Under the pieces are notes generated by a model, which saw only the letters and a program-made list of their open reading frames with translations, was not told where the DNA came from and did no database searches. Made by a program: the position numbers and the translations under genes. Below are positions 45,501 to 54,939 of a stretch of 64,000 nucleotides of DNA, piece by piece. Every line of letters begins with the position of its first letter. Position 1 is the first letter of the stretch. The DNA comes from Icerya purchasi (Eukaryota; Arthropoda; Insecta; Hemiptera; Monophlebidae), in NCBI GenBank assembly GCA_039619475.1, contig CM077116.1, positions 280,937,258 through 281,001,257 on the forward strand. Reading direction: 5' to 3'.

Positions 45501-48500
45501 ATATATTTAAATTGAGGGGTAGACTGCACAACTGTTGGAATTTGTTCCAGTCTGCTTTTTCTGTTAGCCAACGTTGTGGCTTTCTGAACACGCTCTGTGA
45601 TCTTTGCTTCAATATTCAAATGAAAATTGGGAAGTGATCACTATTACACAGATCAGAGTGAGTAGACCAGAGAAGTTTTGGGTGGATTTCATTTGATGAG
45701 ATAGATAAGTCAATGGCCGATAACTTGCCATTAAATGAATTTAATCTAGTGGGCAGTTTACTACTTAACAGTGACATATATAAACTTTCAGTAACTAGTT
45801 TTTCAAATATTTTTCTTTTCTTATTGGATTTAAAAGATCCCCACATTGGGCTATGCGCATTCATTAATTAGTTATGCAGATGATGTGATGTTAGTTGTTG
45901 GATTTAATAAAACAGAAGAAGTACTTAAAATTAATAATATAATCAAAAAATAAATGAACTGGGTCTTAAATTTAACACTACTAAAACACAAGTCCTATTA
46001 ATACATATATAGGCAAGAAACATGATAAATTGATCATCAAAGATGATCACCTTGAAAAAAAGCTTGAAAGTAGGTAATAATAAAATTATAATTCTAAATG
46101 AAATTAAATAGCTCGGTTTAATAATAGGTCAGTAACTTAAATGTTTGTAAACGAGTAGAATACATAATAGATAAAGTCAAAAAGTTTTACATTGAAATCG
46201 TTGTACTCTGATATGTTTTTCGATTATAATTTTATACAAAGCTATTGTCGGGTCAGTAACTGAATATTGCTCTACAGTTTATTATCCAGTTCTAAGGGAA
46301 GTTGATAAAAAGAAAATTTTCGTAAAATCTGAACTCTCGTTTTTCTAACCACATTACAATCTACACTAACGGTTCCAACGGAGTAGGTGGAGTTAGTGCA
46401 GCCTTTGTTTGTCCTTCTTTAAATCATTCCGAATCTTTTAAACGTTCCTCCTTCTGTTCAGTCATCTATGCCGAGTCCACTGCTATCTTGCAAGCCCTTC
46501 TGTTCGTCAGATTGGCACGTGTCTCTCACAATATCCTTGTTTTGTCAGGTTTCGGAGTATGCTGCAGGCTAATACATCTTCTCTGTCTTCTCACTCTACC
46601 GATTACATAATCCTTCTTGTACGTTCCTTGATTCAAGATCTCTTCCTTTCTCATTTAATCCAGATTGATTTCTTATAGATTCTTGGACACTCCGGAATCG
46701 AAGGAAATTAATTAGTTGACTCATTAGCTCGGCTATCTTCTTCTTCCGATAGCAACATTATTCTTTTGTCTACTTTGCTGCGCATTACAAATTCTGGTTC
46801 AACTCTTACTCCTTCTCATTCTCTAACGCGGATTCTATTTACTTGTCAACTTTCCCTTTCTCTCTATCCGTTTCTTCACTTCCCTTCTAGGCGCCGCTCT
46901 AATATATCTGCGATGTCCCCCGTCTGAGCTTTACCAATTCTCTCTCGTGTTATCTCCGTATTGTCCTATAAATCCCTCCAACAGTCACTTTCGATTTAAC
47001 ATCACATAATGTTTAAACCGCTCTTCGCTTTCAATGGAACAATCTTCTTTCTACTCTTTTTTTTTTTTTTTTATCAAGCAGTGTTCCCATTCATTATAAT
47101 GCTTCATTTATTTTTTCCCTTCCTTTTCCTTCTGCGCTTGATACATTTTTGTTGGCTATCTCACATCTTATAAAAATCTGATTTTCTTTCTCCTGTTTTT
47201 CAAAATTCTTGGGCCAATGTACATGTTGATGAATCCAATTATAAAAAAAAAAAACAACAAAAAAACGCGTTATTTACAGTTTATTTACAATTTAGTTTAA
47301 AAAAAAAACTTTGACTTTTGTTCATTGTTCCGCCACTGTTAATCTCTTTCGACAGTCACTTTTTCTCCTAGTTCATTTTTCAATTTCTTTTTTCTTTTTT
47401 CCAGCAATTCCATTTACTTCTTCTCACTTGCATTATTTATTATTCCCATTTAATATTTGCCGTTCTTTCGTTCCATATTTATAGAATGTTTTCCAAGGCT
47501 TTCGTTCGACAGTTTTGATCATTTCAAATTTTATCATGAAAAAAAAACGACTTCCGAAGACAATGTTTATTTAACTTTTTTGTTGAGAAACAAATAACGA
47601 CGTTATCGACAATTACCGTCGTTAAAATTATTTTCGTATTATTAATTACCCTATTCATTTTTATTTTTTTGTAATATATAATTTAGAAACTTTACGGAGG
47701 TATACGCCACTGAATGCGTTAACACGAATTTGTACCAAAACATACCGCATACCAGATACAGATATTGTCCTAGAAAAGGGTACAGCCGTGGTGATTCCCA
47801 TTTACGGAATCCACCACGATCCACAATATTATCCAAATCCGGATGAATTCAACCCAGAAAATTTCTCCGAAGAAAGCAAAGCCTCAAGACCATCTTTCAC
47901 ATACTTACCATTCGGCGAAGGACCGAGAATTTGTATCGGTTTGTACCGTAAATTAATTTTTTTACAAGAACATGTATTACATTTTGCGAATATTTTTACG
48001 GAAAAGTTTAATGTCCGGATGTTAACTGTTACATTGAGTATACCTCGAATTCGGGGAATATTTAATTAATTCAAACGAATGTGTTTAATTTACTAATTTA
48101 ATTAGAGTCAAATATTACTATCGGAAGTAGCGTACGGCAGTTTTTTGCGTAGGCGCTAACTATGTTAATAATAATGGGCATGATAGAAGGAAGAAGAAAG
48201 ACCGCTTGGATAGATAATATAAAAAAATGAACCGGAATTAAGAAAACAGAAGATCTAGTCAGAATAGCAAAAGATCGAAATCAATTCCAGCACATAATCC
48301 AATCCATACATGATGATTAAGCAATACCCGAATCGGGTGGCACGAGAAGAAGAAGAAGAAGAAGAAGAAGCTAACTATGCTAATACTTTTATGTATTGTA
48401 AAAGAAATTAAAAAACAATACGTAATTTTTTACATTTTGATATCTTAAAATTTTAATCCATCCGCCTAGTTTACTTTAATATTATTATACATGTTAAACG

Positions 48501-51500
48501 TGCTGTGATTCATTAAGTGCGGTTCTTATTTTGTTTATTTTTTTTCTATTGCGTAGTATAAGTTTGGGTGCCTTGTATGTAACTACCTGGGCGCTATAGC
48601 GGTGCCTAGACTCAGTGAAAATTACAGTAGACGATACAGTCCGTTGGATGTTGTAAAATTCAAAACCTCCCGAACACAGTCCGGATGGTTGGTAGGGTGG
48701 GGTAAAGCTTAAAGCACTGAAAATATGCTGAAACCGTTTAAGCAAATCGTCTCTACGATTGGCAAAAGACCGTGAGCTTACACAGAGGGCAGGAAGATAG
48801 AGGACTAGCTTCCTCAAAAAAGACGTAGTTGTGAGACATGTTGTATTTGAAAAATTTCAAAGCTAGGTTTTTAGAAACAGTCTATTGGTAATTGAAAAAT
48901 AGTAATGGTCATCATTTAAAATCGGTAATTTAAAAACTTTATACGAATAAACATCTCTCACCTATAAAATTTTCCGCTTCGCGTTGAAAATTTCGGGAAT
49001 ATTTTCGATTCGCATCAATTGTTTACCCTAATTAGTAGAGATGTTTAGTTTTGAACTATTATAGCTACGAAAAAGTGAACGTTTTTAGATTAACTTGTTC
49101 GACCGAAAACATTCCCTTAGCGCCGTCAAAACTTTCCTAAAGGTAATTGAAGTTTATACAATACTGCTCCAAGTGTCAAAGAAAGACGAATTAACAGTGT
49201 CATATGCAGACTGTTTGGTCATAGTTTTAAAGTAATCAACATCGATAATTATGCTAATAAATAAGAGCCGATTACCCTTTGACATAGCAAAGGAGTTTTA
49301 TAACCAGATGATGTAAATTTTTAGAGTTGTCTAAAATTTGAAGTCAATTATGGTTAAAAAATTTTAATAACAAATTTGTCCACTAGGGTTGGTCTTCTAA
49401 CCGTCAAGAGGAGAGAATTTTAATTTCTCTACCAATCCAAATTATTCGGATATTGCTTGTAAAGAATCTGAGATTACGATTTTGTATAGGATTCGATTTA
49501 GCTGACAGGAATTCGAATGTGTAAAAGAAAGAACCGTAATCTAGCTCAGGTCTAAGTTCTGGACCTATAGACGCCATTTTCTGTCGTTTTTTTTAAAATT
49601 ACAACTGCGCAAATGATCCGTAAGACGCTAAATAACCAACAGCAATAACTATAGCTAACGTAACTGTCTTCAGCGGTATACGTATTAATAATAAACCCAT
49701 TGCACGTTTTAGTATTATCGTACCGTGTTTAAATTATTAGTAAGTAGGATGTAGATAATTTATTATGAAGTGCAAACAATGTTGATGCTGACATGTCGAT
49801 CTTTCTATTCCACTCTGGCATTATAATGCATAACGTTAGTTGTACTTTTAATGTTGCTTTCAAGACTGCATTTGTAATATCCAGGTACTTTTCAAGTGCC
49901 GCGACAAAAGTTTTCAAGTTACTGAAATTTTCATTTACTGATTATATTCTTCAGCAATTGTATACGGGGATATTCTATTTACCAAGAGAAGTTTAGAATT
50001 AATTCCGATTGAAAGATGAGGCAAATAGAATATCGGTGTGCGTCACGTGGATTAATTTTTACCTGTAAATATGCGCAGTTCGATGTAATTTAATAAATCG
50101 TGCGAAACTTACACTAGTCTATAGCAACACAGTCTCCCGCTAACGAGCTGTCCTGTATACATAGGCTGCCAAATGAACCAACTGCGACGCATTTCATTTA
50201 TAATTGCAAAAAGTTTGCGCAACATCGGAGATCGCATAATATGGAGATCCCCGTACACGAGATCTTCTACAACACTCCTGGCATGTCATAGTCAAAATTC
50301 TGGCTTTTCCCAAGGAAATCGGATTACATTTGTCCGTGTAAATTTCACAGACTGGACAGTTCAAGACAGAACATAGAGATGTAATCAGATTTATAAAAAA
50401 AAAAAAAAAAATACTATTCGAGTGCAGCATTGAACGAAACAACGAACTCGATAGAATCCAAAATGTCAAAAGTAAATCAAGACCTGAGGCTCGAACTTCG
50501 AATCAGACTGCTAAGGTGTTACATCTTCTCTATTTTGCTTTATGGTTGCGAGAGTTGGACCCTGAATGCATTATTGGAAAAAAGAGATTACCGCATTTGA
50601 AATGTACTGTTATCGGCGTATTCTGAAAATATCATGGGTGAAAAAAGTTACTAATATCGAGGTACTTCAAAGAACGGGAAAGACCCTTGAATTAATGCTT
50701 ACCATTAGGAAACGGAAGCTACAGTACCTCGGACACATCGTACGAGGCCCCAAATACGAAATTCTGAAGGTCATTTTGGAAGGAAAGATAAATGGGAAGA
50801 GATCGAGAGGAAGACGACAAAATTTATGGATGGACAATCTTATCAACTGGTTCGACTGGCCTTCTATACAACTCCTCCGATCGGCCATTGTAAAAGAAAA
50901 TTTTCAATCGTGGATCGCCAACCTTCAATTTGGAGACGGCGGATAAAGAAGAAGAAGAAACAAATGTAATGCGTGGCTTTTCATTCGAGAAATGTTAATA
51001 GCTCTTAGCAGAAAAGTGTTAAATATTGTATTTTTTCATAATTACAACTAACTTCCTCTTTGGAATCTGGCCTCTGGGGCAGTTTTGGAATAAATTTTTA
51101 TATAGTTAGAGTAAAATTGTGAGCATTTTTAACAAATTGGCCGTGTTAAGAAACCGACTTCTTCACATAAACGAAATATTGAAAAAAAAAACAAGTACAT
51201 TCCAACTATTCATTTTTCTACGTGTTAACGCTTTTTAATTCAAAAATTTTAATCCCCACGAAGTGAATTAACCTGTCGGTTTAAAAGGTATACAGAAGGC
51301 ACCGAATTGGCACATGTATTATTTCTTACAATGCAGAATTGGATTTATACTTGCAATACAATAAACAACACCGGAGTTTAACACAAATATATTAAAGGAG
51401 TATCCAAAATATTAATAATGTACTGAGAAACTACTATGAATATGAAGTTTTACTGCGGAACATGTCGGTGGTTTTAATTGTTTTGAATATTACTTAAATA

Positions 51501-52621
51501 TATTTGTGTCAAATGACGACGTTGTTCAGGTATATTCAGGTATATAAAACGACACGAATATTTCAATATTAACTTAGATGTGGATTATTTTTTAGCTCCA
51601 TAATTTGTTTTCTTATTGTTTCTTTCTCGTGAATTTTTCGCGCTTTTACATTACTTCATTGTCAATGTGATTTACCGTTTCATTTAGCTCTTTTTGTTCC
51701 GAAGCAATTTATCTTAGAGCTATTTATTTACTCTGATATTAAACTTTACACATTTCCGGTGTAAGTTCGCTGCTTAATAGAAACTTAAACAGTCATGCAA
51801 ACTCTTCAGAAAAATAACGCAAATGTTGATTCTGGTTAAACTTCATCCTAAAATTGAGAGTATCCGTTAAGTAAATTACATAAAACATATACTCGTATTT
51901 TTAGCCTTTTGAAACTTTAATTCGTCGCTAAACGGATTATCGAAAATGAGAAAAAAACAAACTAAAAGTAAGCACAGGGATCTTAAAAATAACTCTAAAA
52001 TACTGGGCCAAAAAACATTCAAAGAAGAATGTGATAAAAATTGGTTCAAACGAAAAATGTGATTATTTTTATAATGTGTGGCAACTGTCAACTATGATAA
52101 CGTAAACATTATGATGTAAAAGTGATATGACAATGGAAATTTTGGAATGACCCCTGGCTAGAAATATGTCCGTGTTAAAAAAAAAAAAAAAAGTAATGCG
52201 ATTACGTAAATTTTACAATCCGCATTAAATAATTATTAAAGTGTTAACTTCAGAGTATGGGCAAATTTTTATCCGCCATCGACCAAATTGCTCACATTTC
52301 TCGTCATATGTAAACTAATTACAATTTACACTAAACGAAAACGTTTGTATTTTTGCGCGTATTTTCCGCTCTTGTAATTCGTGAAATTTTATCTGTTAAA
52401 AAAAGGTGGTTTACTTTGTTTCAGGTGAACGTTTCGGTATGATGCAAGTAAAGTTGGGACTGGTTTCGTTGATTAGAAAATACAAATTTTCCTTATCGCC
52501 GAAAATGACGTTGCCAATTAAACTTGCTCCGAAAAATTTTATACTAAAAATTGAAGGAGGGGTGTGGCTAAATTTCACCGAACGACAATTTACACAGTAC
52601 GACAAGGAAGTCACTCTTTAG
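36773..52621 (+). CDS. Cytochrome P450, CYP3 clan (CYP6-like), four exons
   Basis: Joining 36773-37682, 37838-38059, 47687-47938 and 52425-52621 gives 526 residues, the usual P450 length, with all introns in phase 1 and GT/AG ends. The product is a membrane-anchored haem monooxygenase of the endoplasmic reticulum that takes electrons from P450 reductase; CYP6-type enzymes oxidise plant toxins and insecticides, but the substrate here is unknown. Features: N-terminal anchor (residues about 2-22) with following basic residues, helix C WKSLK (129-133), I-helix AGSEVTS (320-326), ExxR as ETLR (378-381), PENF (434-437) and haem motif FGEGPRICIG (453-462) with Cys460 as ligand. Oddities are Lys for Arg in WxxxR, Val for Thr in the I-helix, and Asn for Arg in PxRF. 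The 9.6-kb intron 2 splits the ExxR Glu codon and is full of LINEs. The reading frame is intact, so the gene is probably functional. Confidence 0.9.
37838..38059 (+). CDS. P450 exon 2 (I-helix to before ExxR)
   Basis: After ttttag the frame reads MTTLLIAAQCFAFFAAGSEV then TSTVLGHCLVELAMQ, the oxygen-binding I-helix, and continues through DIQEKLWREI to NAMRYANAVVF. It ends TTTTCG before gtaatt. Intron 1 between exons 1 and 2 is 155 bp and has no features of note. Confidence 0.9.
38060..38389. other. Start of P450 intron 2, A-rich
   Basis: Begins with the donor gtaatt. The rest is A-rich without a recognised element, though part may be the decayed front of LINE D. Confidence 0.5.
38390..39870 (+). 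mobile_element. LINE D (RTE-like EN-RT family) in P450 intron 2
   Basis: Broken frames carry RT phrases ISSYYIRK..NYRP-like, LPKQAGFRNGFSTIDRLYVI, LKNQGVPVNFRLLIKDM, IKRGVKQCIALEDIFRELD, a catalytic RFADDMAL (about 39094-39117), EASRKAGLIININKTK, and then IERSMLGMKSKDKI and LKFDWARGMYQG. These match the layout of the widespread insect endonuclease-reverse transcriptase family of RTE-like type. There are at least six frame breaks. It lies in sense with the P450. Confidence 0.7.
39871..40228. other. AT-rich intronic spacer
   Basis: Short TTA/TTG repeats near 40080-40110; nothing else recognised. Confidence 0.5.
40229..41605 (-). mobile_element. LINE E (I-like) in P450 intron 2, antisense
   Basis: Minus-strand order from right: LENGVPQGSSVSSPTLFNIA and the catalytic IFADDINSTL (41604-41470), post-RT frames at 41242-41451 (VRYLGLIFD) and 40966-41211 (RLAAGAFRTSPI), RNase H start VYYIDGSSLENSARCALV in 40302-40841, and a poly(A) tail seen as poly(T) at about 40229-40244. 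The 5' end is cut just upstream of GVPQGS and abuts LINE C sequence. The first RNase H Asp is kept (YIDGS), but frames are broken. Confidence 0.7.
41606..42556 (+). mobile_element. LINE C copy 2, left part (interrupted by LINE G)
   Basis: Endonuclease start with NKHDLIIIPEAYIYKNKII (to 41714), a linker with LQIREIKKKYKLELQHSKYK and NWQKLLENSTGWGRPY (matching LNKWKELVQNSTAWSRPY of the copy near 10670), an internal deletion of most of RT, then GVPQGSVLRPALFNIAMSTV at about 42462. The sequence stops at IANV next to the poly(T) end of LINE G, and the RT continues with SYADD beyond LINE G. Confidence 0.7.
42637..43062 (-). pseudogene. LINE G C-terminal zinc domain
   Basis: The frame shows LPRLETALNRVYLGHTLTTH, then CX2CX7HX4C as CDACQAPLTVHHIVTAC, and ends about 60 bp before the poly(A). 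The domain is common at the C-terminus of I- and R1-like LINEs and probably binds nucleic acid. Confidence 0.7.
43035..43664 (-). pseudogene. LINE G RNase H domain
   Basis: All core positions can be found: CYTDASKTESHVGGAYSI (Asp), LSAELVALLQCL (Glu), VICSDSSLALN (Asp), and TIVWIPSHRGISSHDAVHRA (His and Asp). The frame overlaps the zinc-domain frame by 28 bp in another register, so one indel separates them. Confidence 0.75.
44044..44691 (-). pseudogene. LINE G reverse transcriptase
   Basis: The 215-codon frame includes SQSGFRKFRNTLAHLCSLQQ, LFAIFFDIQKACDTA (motif A with Asp), NGVTQGSVLSVHCFLILMNS (motif B, with Thr for Pro in PQG) and VRLFADDLNITL (motif C). The fingers lie upstream in another frame (44791-45288). 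Catalytic aspartates are present, but the polypeptide is not continuous. Confidence 0.75.
45863..46325 (+). mobile_element. LINE C copy 2, right part
   Basis: Resumes with LISYADDVMLVVGFNKTEEV, the catalytic box expected directly after the segment at 42462-42556, then GLKFNTTKTQVLLI and a poorly kept thumb. It ends where LINE A sequence begins. Stops are frequent. Confidence 0.7.
46326..47256 (+). mobile_element. LINE family A copy 3, RNase H remnant
   Basis: ITIYTNGSNGVGGVSAAFV (Asn replaces the first catalytic Asp in TDG), VIYAESTAILQALLF, and LDTPELKE-like WI-GHSGIEGN remnants line up with 35620-36010. Stops interrupt each piece. An A-run at about 47243-47255 is the likely poly(A) end. 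It lies in sense inside P450 intron 2. Confidence 0.65.
47257..47686. other. End of P450 intron 2
   Basis: AT-rich without a recognised element. A pyrimidine-rich run about 20 bp before the atttag acceptor supports the splice site. Confidence 0.6.
47687..47938 (+). CDS. P450 exon 3 (ExxR to haem motif)
   Basis: Begins after atttag with the last two bases of the ExxR glutamate: TLRRYTPLNALTRICTKTY, then the meander (HHDPQYYPNPDEFNPENF) and PFGEGPRICI. It ends ATCG before gtttgt, splitting the conserved Gly codon after the cysteine loop. This split position after the haem Cys loop is a plausible family intron site. Confidence 0.9.
48171..48369 (+). mobile_element. Short RTE-like LINE tail with 16-bp TSD in intron 3
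   Basis: The flanks GCTAACTATGTTAATA (48155-48170) and GCTAACTATGCTAATA (48370-48385) are a target-site duplication with one mismatch. The insert encodes the extreme C-terminus of an EN-RT LINE (GRRKTAWIDNIKK, then VRIAKDRNQFQHIIQSIHDD) and ends in a (GAA)n tail, not poly(A). It is heavily 5'-truncated. Confidence 0.8.
48386..50440. other. P450 intron 3 spacer, no gene seen
   Basis: Only short ORFs (48494-48817 minus is the longest) with no recognised domain. Nothing repeat-like was identified by eye. Confidence 0.45.
50441..50966 (+). mobile_element. RTE-like LINE C-terminal fragment in intron 3
   Basis: LRLELRIRLLRCYIFSILLY and GCESWTL are followed after a frame change by a 126-codon frame (50566-50946) with ITAFEMYCYRRILKISWVKK, RKLQYLGHIVRGPKYEILK and a C-terminus ending in a (GAA)n-like tail. 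These are standard phrases of the insect EN-RT family. The related short insert at 48171 has the same type of tail. Confidence 0.75.
50967..52424. other. Remainder of P450 intron 3
   Basis: AT-rich and non-coding, with an A-run at about 52178-52192. It ends in TTTACTTTGTTTCAG, a good acceptor. Confidence 0.5.
52425..52621 (+). CDS. P450 exon 4 (after haem motif to stop)
   Basis: After tgtttcag the frame reads ERFGMMQVKLGLVSLIRKYK, the L-helix that follows the haem cysteine in CYP6-type proteins, then a C-terminal beta region ending KEVTL and TAG. Confidence 0.9.
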
Positions 52622-52693
52622 TCTGTAACTATTGCGTCTTTTGTTGAATACTATAGTAAATATTACGATACTGCATACAGCGCTAAAAGAATG

Positions 52694-52699
52694 AATAAA
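52694..52699 (+). terminator. P450 polyadenylation signal AATAAA
   Basis: A canonical AATAAA occurs 73 bp after the stop codon, a normal distance for a short 3' UTR. Confidence 0.65.
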
Positions 52700-52755
52700 T
52701 ATTTTTGCATTTTTAAAGTTGACTTTAATTACTGAAATAGTATTACATCGCGGCC

Positions 52756-52915
52756 TTTTTTTTTTTTTTTTTTGAGCCCGTCAACTATAGACATCAACTT
52801 GGCTCAAGTGAAATTTTTGGAAGTTGCAATGTGCTATAGCGGGATATTCTACCCGAACGAAACATATTTAACTAACCAACTACACCATGATAGCTGGCTT
52901 ACATCGCATTTTTTA
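52756..52915 (-). mobile_element. tRNA-derived SINE, second type
   Basis: Minus strand: an A box TGGTGTAGTTG in a head reading ATGGTGTAGTTGGTTAG, a degenerate T-arm (CGGGTAGAATATCCCG), a body, a terminal stem TGAGCC/GGCTCA (52773-52806) and a poly(A) tail (poly(T) 52756-52773). The body differs from the SINE near 3500, but the layout is the same. It lies about 60 bp beyond the P450 polyadenylation signal, antisense to the gene. Confidence 0.65.
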
Positions 52916-53379
52916 AAATGTACAGTAACCGTTTGAGTAATACCCGGTATATGTATATAAGGAATGATTTTATAATGTAATTTATAACTTTAACGGCTAA
53001 ATATTGGTACGGTTTCGGGTTGTGTACGTTATGTCTCTTAGCAATTCAGCCAAGTAGCGGTAAACCGAGAAAAAGACATAAAATCTCTTATTAATTATCC
53101 GAGTAACCGTAAATCGAGTGAATTTCTCCGTTGAGAAAACTGATTTATTGATTACCCCTGTTTGGTTTTTCGTGTTCGGTGCTTAACCGTTGACCATGTT
53201 GTCGTTGTACTGGGCGAACGAGTCTTAAGAAGGAAGTGTAAAAACTTTGAGAGAAAAAAAACAAGTTAAATATATTAAGAAGAGTTTGGACAGATAGGTT
53301 AAGTAGATTCCTAAGGGCAAGAAAGGGTATACATATATACCATCAAAAAACCAGGAGTGGAACTGGATGATTTTTTAAG
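52916..53379. other. Spacer, no feature seen
   Basis: No ORF with a domain or recognised repeat. Confidence 0.5.
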
Positions 53380-54540
53380 AATGGATTTTAATTTATTGAT
53401 ATGGAAGGCAAAAGTAAGGAAATGGTATTCGGAGTCTTTTGGAAGGGGTTAAAGATAAATTTGTCAACGTTGGAAACGTAAGTGAGAGCGACAGCATCGA
53501 TAAAGGCCATTTTCCAACTATGAGCCAGTAGGGTTGTTCTTATAAAGGAAGAGCAAAGCTGCGGTAGTCCTACCACCATAGTGAGAAAAATATACAACTT
53601 ATTGTAGTATAATGTAGTAACAATGTATCTCAGTATCAAAAAGAACGTGACCTAAGTACACTGGTGAAAGACAACATTGAAATAAATGTAACTGAGGCCA
53701 TCAGCAGAGTTGGCCACTTCAGCGTCAGTACATTCAATAATTAGGAAAAAGATTACTGCAATCAAACTTACGGGCAATTCATATGAACGTCTCAAAATCG
53801 AATATAAACAAGAAGCTACCATAAAAACAGAAAAGAAAGATACAATAGTAAGAGGGGGGGGGAATACAATAGATACATAAATACGAGTAGTTATAAAAAA
53901 GCATAAAGTTAGGGAAAAACAGAAAGGAACCAGAAAGAAATGAATAAAGGAGGAAGGAAAAAGGGCTCTGAATTTCTTTTCTTCCAGTATTTATTATTAG
54001 TAAGAATTATATTAATTGAAATTGTTGTAATTACATAGAAAAAGTGGTAAGGAGTCGGCACGGGAAAGAGAAGAAGCTATTTTCTTGGATGTCGGAAGCT
54101 CTAAGATAGTTTCGGATAGGGATTTGACCGATGGGAATGGAGTTGAAGGAGAAAAAGTAGACGTAGCTAAGGAAGAAAGATTAAAAGTACTCAATACAGA
54201 GTGACTACTTTTGACAGAAGAGGAATTGTCAGAGGAAGCCACAGATATATTAAACGCTCATTCATTAGAAGGAGAGGGAAAACGGTTAGAAGGGAAATTG
54301 GGAAACTGCGAAGAAGTATTGAAGTAGGATTTAGGAGCTGTAAGTTTGTATAAGGTGGCTGATTAAAGACGAAAAGAGAGAAAGCGAAAGAGATGGCGAA
54401 AGAGGGGATCTAAAGGGTAAATTATGAGACTTGGGATGGGGAACATTCATATTTATTATTATTCGACGATGCCAGCAAATGTAAAATTCTGAGCAAAACG
54501 AAAGCAAGCACAACACTTGATAAAAAGTTTCACACTACGT
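53380..54540 (-). mobile_element. Probable LINE remnant, strongly decayed
   Basis: A minus-strand frame (53388-53639) has HSWKMAFIDAVALTYVSNVD, which resembles the RT motif A of family A (AAFVDATAAFDNV). Further minus frames (54012-54242, 54331-54516) are serine-rich like family A pre-RT or ORF1 sequence, but no diagnostic box is left. Confidence 0.35.
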
Positions 54541-54939
54541 TCAAATGGACAGCGGGATTTTATAGGAAGAGAATTTAATTTCGACTGAAGGAATGGAATC
54601 TTCAATTTGTCTTTTTTTAAGATATTTTGCGGAAATAACAGTAATCAGTGAAGATACATCATTAAAAAAAGTCATTTTCAGAGATATCGATCGGAATATT
54701 CCAAGCAATAAAGTAAAAACTGTTCAAAAAGAAAACAAAGTCAAACAATTACTTCTAATGTTGGTACAAATAAAAATACTCAACTTCCGCCGATCATGAT
54801 TAAAAATGTTTTAAATTTTACCGAATTCAGACAATATTGTAATGTGTCCATTACATGGATCAAATGCATTTCACATAGAGAAAAATAATATAAAAAATAA
54901 AATAATTTAGAATAAATGGTGTGAGTGCGAATGCTCGCG
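54541..54939. other. AT-rich spacer
   Basis: No gene recognised; the short ORF at 54593-54799 has no domain. Confidence 0.5.

Larger units (their letters stand above)
42557..45862 (-). mobile_element. LINE G, I-like element inserted into LINE C
   Basis: Read right to left: endonuclease second half (45616-45864) with NAHSPMW and SDHFPI, a linker with VPWWNQNIKIAIRKRNRAL, a pre-RT region (44791-45288, TAPGPDLISPLFFKNL), RT (44044-44691) with FADD, post-RT (43480-43935), RNase H (43035-43664), a zinc domain (42637-43062, CDACQAPLTVHHIVTAC) and poly(A) (poly(T) 42555-42581). The 5' end is truncated in the endonuclease. Frames are long and few, so this is the youngest-looking large LINE here. It lies antisense inside P450 intron 2. 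Confidence 0.85.

Noticed and set aside
47788..48069. 93-codon ORF as a separate haem-binding peptide
   Set aside because: It is P450 exon 3 read on into intron 3; the exon 4 join restores the normal family sequence.
48343..48369. (GAA)n tract as an independent microsatellite
   Set aside because: It is the 3' tail of a short LINE insert with matching target duplication.
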